NCBI GenBank assembly: GCA_020073215.1
Contig: JAIQFO010000022.1
Location: 28,341-92,340, forward strand
Length of the DNA stretch: 64,000 nt
Source: Terriglobia bacterium
GTDB taxonomy: Bacteria > Acidobacteriota > Terriglobia > Terriglobales > Acidobacteriaceae
Direction: 5' to 3'
Positions 26,539 to 35,633 of this stretch are shown here, piece by piece. The notes under the pieces are model-generated. The model did no database searches. It had not been told where the DNA came from and saw nothing but the letters and a program-made list of their open reading frames with translations. The stretch's first letter is position 1. Every line of letters begins with the position of its first letter. The position numbers were made by a program, and so were the translations under genes.

Positions 26539-28248
26539 TTACTCCACGGCGAAGGTCGCCGTAGGATCCACAGTCTGCTTGGAAAGGTTGTCGTTCACCT
26601 TGATCTCGATCTTGTACAACCCCGGCGGCAAGTTGGCGGCGGACAGCGTCTTCTGCAGCGTCACCTGGTCGCCCACATTGCCCATCGTATCGGTCGACTC
26701 GACGGTATGAATGACAGCCTTATTGTTGGCGTCGGTCACATTGTATTCGATTGTGGCCGAAGGCTTGTGGGTTTTTTCGTCCACGCTGAGATTGTAAACC
26801 TGCATCCAGAAATTCAGCTTCTGGTTGCGCTTGAACAAGATTGGCTTGCCGTCGGAAGGGGCCACGCGCGGCCGCACCTTGGTGGTCCCGATGACGAAAT
26901 TGCCGGTGCCCACGTTCTTGGTTGCCACCGGCTCCATCTGGTCGGCGATGATGAGAGTGGAGCTGCTCAACTTGTCTTCGCTGAAGTCGGGGATCTGGAT
27001 GGCATGGCTCCAGCTCCCGGTGCGATCGCCGTTGACGTCTTTCACGACGACGTCCAGGCGGTAGCGATTCTGGCTGATGCGCAACGGCAGGGCCTTCCAG
27101 TACACGGAGGAATTTTCGGCGGTCTTGGGCAGCAGTTCCGCGGGCACATCGACCTGTACCGTGTCTTCAAAAGTTTGCACGATCTTGCCGGTGAGCGTGG
27201 TGACGCGCCCGAAGATATTGACGGTGCCGCGCTCCACACCCTCCTTGTTTTGGAACGTAATATCGCGGTTCTTGATCTGAATGGTGACGGGAACCAGCAC
27301 GGTGTCGCTGGTCACCTTCACGAAGTCGGCTCGCACATCAAACGGCATCAGGTTGACGCTGATTTTGTGGCTGACTACTTCTTCCAGATCTTTGAACTTC
27401 ACGGCAGGCGCGGCCTGCAATTTGGCAAACTGCTCCAGGCGGTCGAATTGCTTGGACTGCAAATCCTTATTGAACGGGGATTGACCCAGTTGCTCAAGAC
27501 CGCCGCCCTGGAAACGACTCGCCTTGGTTGCCAGTCCCAACTGCTCGTACATGGTCAGGCCGGCATTCGGGGTGTACTTCAAGGCGTCTTTTTCCGAGCG
27601 GTCGAGCGTCATGTGATAGTCGCCGCACATGCAGGTATCGACGAACTCGATGATGACCTCTTGTCCGATCCCTTCCAGGTAGCGATAGCGCCAGGTTTCA
27701 AACGGGAAGGTGGAAGTCTCGCCGCCGCCTTCTTCCTGAGGACGCTCGTAGCTGCCGCCGGAGGGATGGGACTCGATCTCATCCGCCGGCCCGAACACGA
27801 TGTACATCCGGCCGCGGTCGGTCTTCCAACCGGGGATGCCGGCCGCGTAGTGCTCGTTGGCATAGGCGATGCGCCGGTAGTGTTCTTCCTTAAACTCGTT
27901 TTCTTCGGTGTCGGGGGTGGGATCGCGGCGTTGCCAAAAAGCTTCAATGAACTGGTCACGCTCTTCGTCGTTCGATAGCTGCATGAAGGCGGATCTTTCT
28001 TCGTCGGTGATGATCCAGCGCACGTCCTCATCCAGCCACTTCTTGTAGGTCTTACTCAACTCAATCTTGAGGGCCCTGGCATTGGCCTTTCTCTGTTTTT
28101 CCGGGATTGGGCGCTTCAAAGGATCGGTCTGGTTTTGGGAGCCCTTCGTGTCCTTGTCTTGAGCTTGAGAAACGACGGTACAACTGAGCGCCATCAGGCC
28201 AGCCAGAACGCCCACCGAGCAACGATTGCGAAGACTTACGGAAAACAT
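26539..28248 (-). CDS. GWxTD domain secreted protein
   Basis: 569 residues from the ATG at 28248, chosen because the signal peptide starts there (MFSVSLRNRCSVGVLAGLMA) and GAGGTAGG lies upstream. The GWxTD domain occupies about residues 90-225: FIEAFWQRRDPTPDTEENEF, then GIPGWKTDRGRMYIVFGPAD, the defining motif, followed by FETWRYRYLEGIGQEVIIEF. The C-terminal half looks like two or three beta-sandwich domains (VPVTIQIKNRDITF; LYKIEIKVNDNLSKQ). GWxTD proteins are common in Acidobacteriota, Bacteroidota and related phyla, and their biochemical role is not settled. The gene is followed closely by the plug-less barrel gene. Confidence 0.85.
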   Translation of the reverse strand: MFSVSLRNRCSVGVLAGLMALSCTVVSQAQDKDTKGSQNQTDPLKRPIPEKQRKANARALKIELSKTYKKWLDEDVRWIITDEERSAFMQLSNDEERDQFIEAFWQRRDPTPDTEENEFKEEHYRRIAYANEHYAAGIPGWKTDRGRMYIVFGPADEIESHPSGGSYERPQEEGGGETSTFPFETWRYRYLEGIGQEVIIEFVDTCMCGDYHMTLDRSEKDALKYTPNAGLTMYEQLGLATKASRFQGGGLEQLGQSPFNKDLQSKQFDRLEQFAKLQAAPAVKFKDLEEVVSHKISVNLMPFDVRADFVKVTSDTVLVPVTIQIKNRDITFQNKEGVERGTVNIFGRVTTLTGKIVQTFEDTVQVDVPAELLPKTAENSSVYWKALPLRISQNRYRLDVVVKDVNGDRTGSWSHAIQIPDFSEDKLSSSTLIIADQMEPVATKNVGTGNFVIGTTKVRPRVAPSDGKPILFKRNQKLNFWMQVYNLSVDEKTHKPSATIEYNVTDANNKAVIHTVESTDTMGNVGDQVTLQKTLSAANLPPGLYKIEIKVNDNLSKQTVDPTATFAVE

Positions 28249-28708
28249 AGAAGGGCCTACCTCACGAAAACTCCAGGTGCCTAATTCTATGTTCTTTGGA
28301 TACCACAAGGCAAGGAGAAGTGGCCTGTGAGGAAAAAGATTTCCGGCGCCGATCCTCTGTTTTAACTCTCTTCTAAATCCCATAAGAATCCGGCTCTTAC
28401 GGGCGAGCAGAGGTCGGAGCCAGGGCCTCTTCCCGGGCCCGATGCAAGGACACTCGGCGCGATATAATGAAAAGTGCGCAGGTCTTATCCCCGTCCGCCG
28501 AACGGACCGACCAAGGGAGCGACCTGTTCCACGGGAATTCGGGAACTTTGCCCCTCGTCGGCACGTAACTATTCATGCGCAACCACGGTGCGTCTTCGCC
28601 GTTCCATAACCAGGAGCGGGGTGGGAGCGGGGATTCGGAGCCGTCTGTTGAAGGGGTGGCTGGCTTGGGCAGAGTGTTCACAAAGACTTAAGTCATGAAG
28701 ACCTCGCT
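28249..28708. other. divergent intergenic region between GWxTD and MacA-like genes
   Basis: No supported gene in 460 bases. A perfect TATAAT occurs on the plus strand at 28463-28468, but no convincing -35 box lies 16-18 bases upstream. The region must carry promoters for both flanking genes. Confidence 0.4.
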
Positions 28709-30091
28709 ATGAAGACCTGGAAGAAAGTGTTGATTGGGGTAAGCGCGGCGCTGGTGCTCGGCATCATCGTCGGCGTAACCGTTTACCAGAGCCGAAAGAA
28801 TCTGGTGACGGTGCAGACGGGGAAGGTGCAAAGGCAGAACCTGGCATCAGTGGTCAGCGCTTCGGGTGAAATCAAGCCCAAGACCTACGTGAACATCGGG
28901 GCCAATGCTTTCGGCAAGATCATCAAGCTGCACATCAAGGAAGGCGACCACGTGAAGAAGGGGCAACTGCTGGCACAACTCGAGAACGTGCAGTCCTCGG
29001 CCGACGTCAATGCCACCCGGGCTTCGGTGCAGGCGGCAGAGACTGACGCCGTCGCGGCCGAAGCCGCGCTCAAGACCTCGCTCGCCGACCTGAATCGTGC
29101 CAAGTCCGATGCCGTCCATGCCAAGCTCGACTGGGACCGCGCCCAGGGACTTTACGGCGCCGCCCTCATCGCCAAACAGGATTATGACCTCAAGAAGGCG
29201 GCCTGGGAATCGGCCGATGCCGGCTTGGCCCAGGCTGAAGCTCGCGTAGCTCAAGCCAAGGCGCAAGAAGATTCGATGGAAAAGCACATCACCCAGAATC
29301 AGGCCACCCTGACTCGCGTTTCCGATGTGCTCGAAAAGACCACGTATGCAGCGCCTTTTGACGGCGTAATCACCAATCTTCCGGTGCGCGAAGGCGAGAC
29401 GGTGGTCATCGGGATTCAGAATTCACCGGGCAGCACGCTGATGACGCTGGCCGACATGTCGGTGATCACGTCCGAGGTGAAGGTGGACGAGACCGACATC
29501 GTCAACGTGCATCTCGGCCAGCCCGCGGACGTAACCATCGACGCCATTCCGCGCAAGATCTTCCACGGCGTGGTTAGCGAAATTGGGAACAACGCGATCG
29601 TGCGCTCGACCGGCGTGGCGACCTCGCAGGCCACTTCGACCAGCGAAGAAGCAAAAGATTTCAAAGTCGTGGTGACGCTCACGGATCCGCCGGCGGACCT
29701 GCGTCCGGGGCTCTCCTCGACGGCCAAGATCACGACCGCGACCCGCAGCAGTGTGCTCAGCATTCCGATTCAAGCGCTCACGGTCCGCACGCAGGCGGAC
29801 TTCGTGCCCAAAGATGGGGGGAAAGGCAGCGTAGAAGCAGCCACGCGCGCTCCGGCGGAAGCCTCGAAGCAGAAAGAAGAAGTGCAGGGCGTGTTCGTGA
29901 TCCGGAAGAAGAAGGCCGAATTCGTTGCGGTGGAGACCGGCATCAGCGGCACCACGGAAATCGAGATCACGGGGGGGCTGCAAGAGGGTGACGAAGTCAT
30001 CACCGGCAGTTACAAGGTTTTGCGTACCCTGAAACCGGGAACGAGTGTCAAAATAGATAACTCGACTCCGAAGAAGGAAGAGGAAAGTTAG
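28709..30091 (+). CDS. MacA/HlyD-type periplasmic adaptor of an efflux pump
   Basis: 460 residues. N-terminal membrane anchor about 5-27 (KVLIGVSAALVLGIIVGVTV). A biotinyl-lipoyl half-motif follows (ASGEIKPKTYVNIGANAFGK, IKEGDHVKKGQLLAQLENVQ), then a long coiled-coil hairpin (about 105-205: AETDAVAAEAALKTSLADL...). The second lipoyl half (TYAAPFDGVITNLPVREGET) and beta-barrel and membrane-proximal domains come next. This is the adaptor that links an inner-membrane ABC or RND pump to the outer membrane. The ATPase gene 148 bases downstream favours an ABC-type MacAB-like system. The stop codon TAG overlaps the start of a dispersed repeat. Confidence 0.88.
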   Translation: MKTWKKVLIGVSAALVLGIIVGVTVYQSRKNLVTVQTGKVQRQNLASVVSASGEIKPKTYVNIGANAFGKIIKLHIKEGDHVKKGQLLAQLENVQSSADVNATRASVQAAETDAVAAEAALKTSLADLNRAKSDAVHAKLDWDRAQGLYGAALIAKQDYDLKKAAWESADAGLAQAEARVAQAKAQEDSMEKHITQNQATLTRVSDVLEKTTYAAPFDGVITNLPVREGETVVIGIQNSPGSTLMTLADMSVITSEVKVDETDIVNVHLGQPADVTIDAIPRKIFHGVVSEIGNNAIVRSTGVATSQATSTSEEAKDFKVVVTLTDPPADLRPGLSSTAKITTATRSSVLSIPIQALTVRTQADFVPKDGGKGSVEAATRAPAEASKQKEEVQGVFVIRKKKAEFVAVETGISGTTEIEITGGLQEGDEVITGSYKVLRTLKPGTSVKIDNSTPKKEEES

Positions 30092-30152
30092 TAGAGACGG
30101 GGCTTACCCCGTCTCCGTCCGAGGCAGGAGACGCGGCAAGCCGCGTCTCTAC
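30091..30152. repeat. dispersed GAGACG double-hairpin repeat, copy between adaptor and ATPase genes
   Basis: Two adjacent palindromic units: GAGACGGGGCTTACCCCGTCTC-like and GAGACGCGGCAAGC..GCGTCTC, with GTAG at the left end and CTAC at the right. It begins on the last base of the macA stop codon. Related copies lie at 31924, 35450, 37057, 42277 and 55488. Confidence 0.8.
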
Positions 30153-30239
30153 GACTAACCTCCGGTAGGTTAGAACGTCCAAGATAGAACGGCGATAGGA
30201 GCGTGCGTGCTCGAGCCCGATCCGCATAAGGAGAGCAAG

Positions 30240-30980
30240 ATGGCGACTGCCGAAATTTTGCCAATTGATAGGCCTGCCAATGGGTCCGCGCCCAACTCCT
30301 ACATGATCTCTACCGAGGATCTGTGGAAGACCTACGACATGGGCTCGGAACAGGTGCATGCGCTGCGCGGCATCAACCTGCGCATCCAGCGCAACGAATA
30401 TGTCGCCATCATGGGCCCGTCGGGCTCGGGCAAGTCGACGCTGATGAACCTGATCGGCTGTCTTGACTCGCCTTCCAAAGGCCAATACTGGCTCAACGGA
30501 CAGCTGGTCAGCGAGCTTGACGACGACGAACTAGCTCGCATCCGCAATAAAGAAATCGGATTCGTGTTCCAGACTTTCAACTTGCTGGCCCGCGCGACTT
30601 CGTTGCACAACGTGGAACTGCCGCTGATCTATGCGGGAGTTCCCTCCGAAGAGCGGGCCGAGCGCGCCAAGGCGGCGCTGACCTCGGTTGGCATGGGAGA
30701 CCGCATGAGTCACAAGCCCAACGAACTCTCCGGCGGGCAGCGCCAGCGCGTAGCCATCGCTCGCGCCCTGGTCAATAAGCCGGCCATCATCCTCGCCGAC
30801 GAACCGACCGGAAATCTCGACTCGCAAACCGGCAACGAGATCATGGCGTTGTTTGATCGGCTGCACGCGGAAGGCAATACGATCGTGCTCGTCACCCATG
30901 AGCACGATATCGCCGAGTACGCGCACCGTATCGTCCATATCCGGGACGGCGTTGTGGCTAAGGATGAAGTGAAACGGTAG
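30240..30980 (+). CDS. MacB/LolD-type ABC transporter ATP-binding protein
   Basis: 246 residues from the ATG at 30240, fixed by AAGGAGAG upstream. A complete ATPase: Walker [11 protein letters not shown]-loop [10 protein letters not shown], signature [15 protein letters not shown], Walker [13 protein letters not shown] and switch His in VLVTHEHD. The sequence type ([18 protein letters not shown]) is that of MacB/LolD/FtsE-like ATPases that drive mechanotransmission permeases. The MacA-like adaptor lies just upstream. The FtsX/MacB-type permease normally found next to such an ATPase is not in the window, so it must be encoded elsewhere. Confidence 0.9.
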   Translation: MATAEILPIDRPANGSAPNSYMISTEDLWKTYDMGSEQVHALRGINLRIQRNEYVAIMGPSGSGKSTLMNLIGCLDSPSKGQYWLNGQLVSELDDDELARIRNKEIGFVFQTFNLLARATSLHNVELPLIYAGVPSEERAERAKAALTSVGMGDRMSHKPNELSGGQRQRVAIARALVNKPAIILADEPTGNLDSQTGNEIMALFDRLHAEGNTIVLVTHEHDIAEYAHRIVHIRDGVVAKDEVKR

Positions 30981-30997
30981 ACGACACCACTGGGAAT

Positions 30998-31028
30998 CCC
31001 ACTCATCGCAAAGTACGCGATAAGTGGG
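30998..31028. other. imperfect stem-loop after the ABC ATPase gene
   Basis: CCCACTCATCGC pairs with GCGATAAGTGGG with one mismatch around a seven-base loop, 17 bases after the ATPase stop. No T-run follows, so it is at best a weak or factor-dependent terminator. Confidence 0.35.
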
Positions 31029-31133
31029 GCACCCAGCCTTTTGATCCGAAATTTACTCAAACGTAAGGAGCAGCGCTACGTCTAACCCCCGACGGAATTC
31101 CTGAAAGCGGATCAAAATAAGGAGCGATCTACA

Positions 31134-31709
31134 ATGAAACGGTCTTCGCTTGCGCTAGCTGCGGTCACTCTGCTTGTTGCCGTCGGAATGAGTCTTCACA
31201 GTCAGGCCCAAACGCAGAATCAAGCTCCGAGTCCGGCGCGCTCTCGATCCGATGAGATATTGGACAGGTGGAACGACATTGGGAACAAACTCGTCGCGAT
31301 GGCTAAGGATTTTCCCGAAGACAAATACGACTTCAAGGTGCAGAAGGACCAGCGCACCTTCGCCCAGAATCTTCTGCACGCCGCCGCACTGGATTTCGTT
31401 CTGATACGCAGGGTTTCCGGATCAAACCTCGGGCCTGACTTCGGCGAAGGCGACAATCCTTCGCGCGACGCTTTCAAGACCAAGGCCGACGTGGTGAAGT
31501 TCGTGCAGGAGGCCGTGGCGGACGGAGCGCAAGTGATTCAACAGCAGGGCGACGCGGGGCTGGACAAAACATCGAAATTCTTCGGGAACCGACTGGCCCA
31601 CAACTCCGCCGTCTGGACGTTCGCCATCGAGCACAGCGGCGAGCACTATGGCCAGCTTGTGGTCTACTATCGTGCGAACAACCTGGTGCCACCGGACTCG
31701 CGGCGCTAA
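31134..31709 (+). CDS. secreted DinB-superfamily protein
   Basis: 191 residues. Signal peptide about 1-25 (LALAAVTLLVAVGMSLHSQA). The rest is a four-helix DinB-like fold: DRWNDIGNKLVAMAKDFPED, FAQNLLHAAALDFVLIRRVS, and near the C-terminus FAIEHSGEHYGQLVVYYRAN. The last motif, with its conserved His pair, and an earlier His (LLHAA) could form the metal site of this family. Cytosolic members include thiol-dependent transferases; secreted versions are frequent in Acidobacteriota and have no known role. AAGGAG lies nine bases before the ATG. It follows the MacAB-like genes at 150 bases and may be a separate unit. Confidence 0.8.
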   Translation: MKRSSLALAAVTLLVAVGMSLHSQAQTQNQAPSPARSRSDEILDRWNDIGNKLVAMAKDFPEDKYDFKVQKDQRTFAQNLLHAAALDFVLIRRVSGSNLGPDFGEGDNPSRDAFKTKADVVKFVQEAVADGAQVIQQQGDAGLDKTSKFFGNRLAHNSAVWTFAIEHSGEHYGQLVVYYRANNLVPPDSRR

Positions 31710-31923
31710 TGCGGTAATGAGGTCCTTGAAAGTTCAAGACTGCAATTCCTGACTCCCGTATTGCCGGCAACTCGGAAGTTACCGCCCAGAAACCAATCTG
31801 GAGAGTCCACCTCTAGCCCGACCTCCTTAAGTTTGCGCTTGTGGGGCGAAGCCCCCGCTAGACGCTGGTGTTGTGTGTTTAGGAATTTGGGCAGGCCGGG
31901 AAACGATCAGAAAAATTCCGCCT

Positions 31924-31975
31924 GTAGAAACGGGGCTTGCCCGGTCTGCGGAGACGCGGCGAGCCGCGTCTCTAC
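31924..31975. repeat. dispersed GAGACG double-hairpin repeat, copy after the PBP gene
   Basis: GTAGAAACGGGGCTTGCCC followed by GGAGACGCGGCGAGC..CGCGTCTCTAC. It ends five bases beyond the stop codon of the minus-strand transpeptidase gene. Confidence 0.75.
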
Positions 31976-31980
31976 GGGGA

Positions 31981-33225
31981 TTATTCCTGCTGAGTAGTTG
32001 CGCTGCTCGTCTTCTCGACGGTTGCATTCGGAAGGATTCCGGTTGCTCCCGCCACGAAGAAGTTGTGATCGTAAAGATTGCGGTACATGCGGCCCGCAAT
32101 CTCCGCGGCTTTGGGCCCGAAGGTGGGACGTCCGCCTTGCAGGAAGACGACGGTCACGATGCGTCCGATGTCGGTGTTGGCGTATGAGGCGAACCATCCG
32201 AAGCGCGTGCCGGCGCGCGAACAGGTGCCGGTCTTGCCCAGGATCGATTCCTCGTTAAAGTTCAGACGCACGCTGCGGGCGGTGCCGTAGGCGACCGCTC
32301 CGGCCATGCCGTCGGAGAGTTCGGGAATCACGGGCTCGATATCGAGATGGCGCTTGACGCGGGGCTGGAAGCTGGCGACTTCGTCGGGGCTGGCCGGATG
32401 TTGCAGGTAGTAGAGGGTGCCGCCGTTCGAGATCGCCGTAACCAGCGCGCCGAGTTGCAGCGGGGTCATCGAGATGCCCTCGCCGAACGAGCACATCTTG
32501 CCGACGCCGCCGAGTTTGGCGGAGATTTCTTCTTCCGGATACGTGCCCAACTGTTCGCCCGGAATGCGATAGCCGGCGAGTTCGCCGAGCCCGAACTGGT
32601 GGGCATAGTACTGCACCTTCTCGAAGCCCAGCTTGCGCCCGACCGCTTCGAAGTAGGCGTTGTTCGAGTGCGCCAGGGCCTGGGTAAGATTCATGCGGTA
32701 GCGCCGTCCCAGGTTGACTTCAGTTCCCGCGTCGATCACACCCTCGCTCAAAGCGGCGAGAGCGACGGATAGCTTAATCGTCGAGCAGGGCTGCGCGCCG
32801 CTCGAAAGCGCCAGCTTCTGGTTGACCATGGCGAGGACGCGTCCGCTGGTCGGCTCGATGGCAACCACGGTGCCGTTCATATTGCCCAGGGCATCGATCG
32901 CGGCCTGACGAACCACGGGGTCTTCGCCGGCGGTCACGTCACCTTCGGTGATATCGGAGGCGAACGAACTGGTGTGGAAGCGCTCGTAATAACGATGGCG
33001 GCGATGGGTGGCGGAAGAACGCTTGCCGTAGGGCGAGTGCGGGGCACGGCTTCGCGCCAGGGTTCGCATACGCTTCCTGGCATGCTGGTTTTCCGTAACG
33101 GTGCGAGCCTTGCGGCGCGGCGTGAGCACGCGCGGATTAACGCTGGCCGCGATGCCGCTTGCTTCCAGCAAGATTGCCAATCCTAAGAAAAATGCGAGAC
33201 GAAGAAACCAGGCCCTAACTTTCAC
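31981..33225 (-). CDS. penicillin-binding protein, transpeptidase domain
   Basis: 414 residues. N-terminal signal/anchor about 5-27 (WFLRLAFFLGLAILLEASGI). A very basic linker of about 30-85 (RRKARTVTENQHARKRMRTL) follows. The transpeptidase domain runs to about 385. All three active-site motifs are present: SxxK in PCSTIKLSVA, SxN in AHSNNAYFEA and KTG in ILGKTGTCSR. The enzyme is anchored in the inner membrane and should cross-link peptidoglycan in the periplasm. There is no transglycosylase or PASTA domain, and it is shorter than typical class B PBPs, so it is a minimal one or is related to class D-like transpeptidases. The upstream gene is divergent. Nothing in the neighbourhood ties it to division. 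Confidence 0.88.
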   Translation of the reverse strand: MKVRAWFLRLAFFLGLAILLEASGIAASVNPRVLTPRRKARTVTENQHARKRMRTLARSRAPHSPYGKRSSATHRRHRYYERFHTSSFASDITEGDVTAGEDPVVRQAAIDALGNMNGTVVAIEPTSGRVLAMVNQKLALSSGAQPCSTIKLSVALAALSEGVIDAGTEVNLGRRYRMNLTQALAHSNNAYFEAVGRKLGFEKVQYYAHQFGLGELAGYRIPGEQLGTYPEEEISAKLGGVGKMCSFGEGISMTPLQLGALVTAISNGGTLYYLQHPASPDEVASFQPRVKRHLDIEPVIPELSDGMAGAVAYGTARSVRLNFNEESILGKTGTCSRAGTRFGWFASYANTDIGRIVTVVFLQGGRPTFGPKAAEIAGRMYRNLYDHNFFVAGATGILPNATVEKTSSATTQQE

Positions 33226-33671
33226 TTCACTATCCCCGATCGTACTTGGCCAATCTAGCGCTTAGTTCAACTGTCGGCCTAGTTCATATAGATGCAAGAG
33301 TCTGGCCAAATCACCACTGCGATGGCGCGTTTCCCGCAACTGTTCGATAGTAGGCGATTTACGCGGTTCAGCGCAATGCTAAAGTACCAAGCGGTCACTA
33401 GCGGAATCTTCGCGATAACTGCATGAAACGATTGTCTTTAACGTGATTTTCGTAGAGGTACTTGCACTTTGGTAACCAGATCGATCTGTTACCTTCGAAG
33501 GTACTGGTACCTTGCATTAGTTTGCACATCCGGGCCGGCGCCGAGCAAGGAGGTCGGAGTGCTCCAATCCGCCAAGGATGACACATTGTGGCGCGAGCAA
33601 GTGCCCGGTTTGCGCGTTTTTCTGATATTTTCGGACGGCGTATTCTGATAGACGCTTGCGGAGGTCTGCCA
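33226..33671. other. divergent intergenic region upstream of PBP and DUF885 genes
   Basis: About 445 bases without a supported gene. It carries a dense group of palindromes at 33471-33513, listed separately. Promoters for both flanking genes should be here. Confidence 0.5.
33471..33513. promoter_or_regulatory. cluster of three overlapping palindromes
   Basis: GGTAAC...GTTACC (33471-33493, with AGATC/GATCT inside and one extra base), the perfect 12-base palindrome ACCTTCGAAGGT (33491-33502), and AAGGTAC-TG-GTACCTT (33498-33513). Together they look like tandem operator sites for one or more dimeric regulators between two divergent genes. Confidence 0.5.
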
Positions 33672-35453
33672 TTGCGAACAGCACTCGTGCTTTTGCTTAT
33701 GAACTTGTTTTTCGCCGCGGGTCTGGCCGTCCCACTCTTCGCCCGGGCTGCGGAGCAGACACTCGATGCCCGGCGAGCCGAACTCAACCGTCTGCTTGCC
33801 GATGAGTGGGAGTACACGCTGCGCACCCAGCCTGAACTTGCCACCCAGGTTGGCGACAATCGTTACAACGATCGGCTGAGCGATTTTTCGGACAAAGCGA
33901 TTGCCGATGATCTCGAACATACTCGGCAGGCGCTGGCACGTTTCGAGGCCATCGACGTGGCTGGATTTCCGGAGCAGGAAAAGCTCAACCAAGCGCTCAT
34001 GGTACGGAGCTTGCGCGAGGCGCTCGACAGCGCTCCATTCAAGAATTGGGAGATGCCCGCGACGCAGTTTGGCGGCATTCACCTGGGATACGCTTCGCTT
34101 GCTTTCGACTCTCCCTTCCGCAACCGGAAAGATTACGAAGACTACCTGTCGCGTTTGCGGCAGATTCCGCGGGTGCTCGACCAGGCCATGGGACACATGC
34201 GCGACGGCTTGCGCGATCATCGCGTGCCGCCGAAGTATCTGCTCGAAAAAGTGGCGAGCCAGGCGCAGCAGATCGCCGACGATTCGCTCGACAAGAGTCC
34301 CTTTACCGCGCCGCTCGGCAAGTTTCCCGATTCCATTTCCGAGAAGGACCGGCAGGCACTGCGCGAAGCGATCGAAAGCGCGGTCAAGACTGCGGTTGCG
34401 CCCGCGTATGCGAAGTTCGCAAAATTTGTGCGCGAAGATTACGCGCCGCATGGCCGGCTCGATCCCGGTGTATGGGCCCTGCCTGACGGAGAAGCGCGCT
34501 ATCGCTTTGCCGTCCGCCGGCAGACGACCACCGATTTCACCGCCGACCAGATTCACCAGATGGGGCTGAAGAGCGTCGCGGAAATTGAAGCGCAGATGCT
34601 TGCGATCGCCAAGGCGCAGGGATTCAGCGATCTGAAATCTTTTAACGCGCACATCCGGCAGGATCCGAAATTGCGCGCCACGTCGGGGCAGCAATTGCTC
34701 GACTTGTACACGCACTATCGCGATCAGATGTATGGGAAGCTTCCGGAGCTATTCGGGGGGTTGCCGAAGAACAGGCTGGCGGTGGTGGCGATGGAGTCGT
34801 TTCGCAGCGCCGACGGCGTTCCTGCCGATTATTCGCTCGGCGCCGGAGATGGCTCGCGCCCGGGACGGATCAACGTCAACGAGTATGCGCCGGAGAAGCG
34901 GCTGCTGCTCAATGTGGAAGCGATCGCGTATCACGAAGGCGTCCCTGGACACCACCTGCAATTTTCGATTGCGCAGGAACTCACGGGCCTGCCGCCGTTC
35001 CGCAGGTACAACCTCGATCTGAATGCGTATACCGAGGGCTGGGCGTTCTACTCCGAGCGTCTGGGAAAAGAAGTGGGGTTTTATCAGGATCCATACAGCG
35101 ACTATGGCCGGCTGCAAAACGAAATGTGGCGCGCCGTGCGCTGGGTGGTCGATACGGGCGTGCACTCGAAGCACTGGACGCGCCAGCAGATGATCGACTT
35201 CTTTCACGAACATACGGCCATGGACGACCAGAACATCGAAACCGAAGTGGATCGCTACATTGCGTGGCCGGCGCAGGCGCTTTCCTACAAGATGGGACAG
35301 ATGAAGATTCTGGAACTACGAGCGCAGGCGCAGAAAGAGCTGGGAGCGAAATTCGACTTGCGCGCTTTTCATGATGCGGTGCTCGATCAGGGGCCGCTGC
35401 CGCTCGACGTGCTGGAGGCGAAGATCAGCGAATGGATCGCCGCGCGAAAGTAG
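33672..35453 (+). CDS. secreted DUF885 family protein
   Basis: 593 residues from a TTG start at 33672. The TTG is preferred because GGAGG lies seven bases upstream and a signal peptide follows directly (LRTALVLLLMNLFFAAGLAV). DUF885 proteins are alpha-helical with a conserved metal-type motif, seen here as AYHEGVPGHHLQFSIA about two thirds of the way along, plus NAYTEGWAFYSERLGKE and the C-terminal AQALSYKMGQMKIL. The family is suspected to be metallopeptidase-like because of the HExxxGHH pattern; the substrate is not established. Export to the periplasm or outside is likely. The stop codon TAG lies inside a dispersed repeat half-copy. Confidence 0.85.
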   Translation: MRTALVLLLMNLFFAAGLAVPLFARAAEQTLDARRAELNRLLADEWEYTLRTQPELATQVGDNRYNDRLSDFSDKAIADDLEHTRQALARFEAIDVAGFPEQEKLNQALMVRSLREALDSAPFKNWEMPATQFGGIHLGYASLAFDSPFRNRKDYEDYLSRLRQIPRVLDQAMGHMRDGLRDHRVPPKYLLEKVASQAQQIADDSLDKSPFTAPLGKFPDSISEKDRQALREAIESAVKTAVAPAYAKFAKFVREDYAPHGRLDPGVWALPDGEARYRFAVRRQTTTDFTADQIHQMGLKSVAEIEAQMLAIAKAQGFSDLKSFNAHIRQDPKLRATSGQQLLDLYTHYRDQMYGKLPELFGGLPKNRLAVVAMESFRSADGVPADYSLGAGDGSRPGRINVNEYAPEKRLLLNVEAIAYHEGVPGHHLQFSIAQELTGLPPFRRYNLDLNAYTEGWAFYSERLGKEVGFYQDPYSDYGRLQNEMWRAVRWVVDTGVHSKHWTRQQMIDFFHEHTAMDDQNIETEVDRYIAWPAQALSYKMGQMKILELRAQAQKELGAKFDLRAFHDAVLDQGPLPLDVLEAKISEWIAARK

Positions 35454-35487
35454 AGACGGGGCTTGGTGGTGCCCTGATTTGCCTTTT

Positions 35488-35595
35488 CACCACGGAGTCA
35501 CGGAGACACGGAGAAACCCTTGAACCTGTAAAAACCAGAGAAGGAAGGTTTTACCCAGCGGTTGGGTTTCTCCGTGTCTCCGTGACTCCGTGGTG
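35488..35595. repeat. long perfect inverted repeat (32-base arms)
   Basis: The left arm at 35488-35519 (CACCACGGAGTCACGGAGAC...) and right arm at 35564-35595 are perfect inverted copies separated by 44 bases. Outside them, TTTT and AAAA extend the pairing with a single extra G. Each arm itself contains CACGGAG units in tandem. It sits between convergent genes (DUF885 and the GT87-like gene) and could fold as a very stable RNA hairpin on either strand. A half-copy of the GAGACGG repeat (35450-35466) precedes it. Confidence 0.85.
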
Positions 35596-35633
35596 GAAAA
35601 ACTGAATTTAGGACAGCACCCAGCTTCCTTAGG

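Noticed and set aside
26707..27978. A 423-residue open frame on the plus strand
   Set aside because: It is antisense to the GWxTD gene, whose motifs and signal peptide are unmistakable.
28463..28468. TATAAT as the macA promoter
   Set aside because: The -10 box is perfect, but no acceptable -35 box lies 16-18 bases upstream and it is about 240 bases from the start codon. Kept only as a remark.
30998..31028. A Rho-independent terminator after the ABC ATPase
   Set aside because: The stem is good but no T-run follows, so it is listed only as a weak stem-loop.
28709..31709. A complete MacAB-TolC drug efflux operon
   Set aside because: No permease and no outer-membrane channel gene are present; the third gene is a secreted DinB-like protein.
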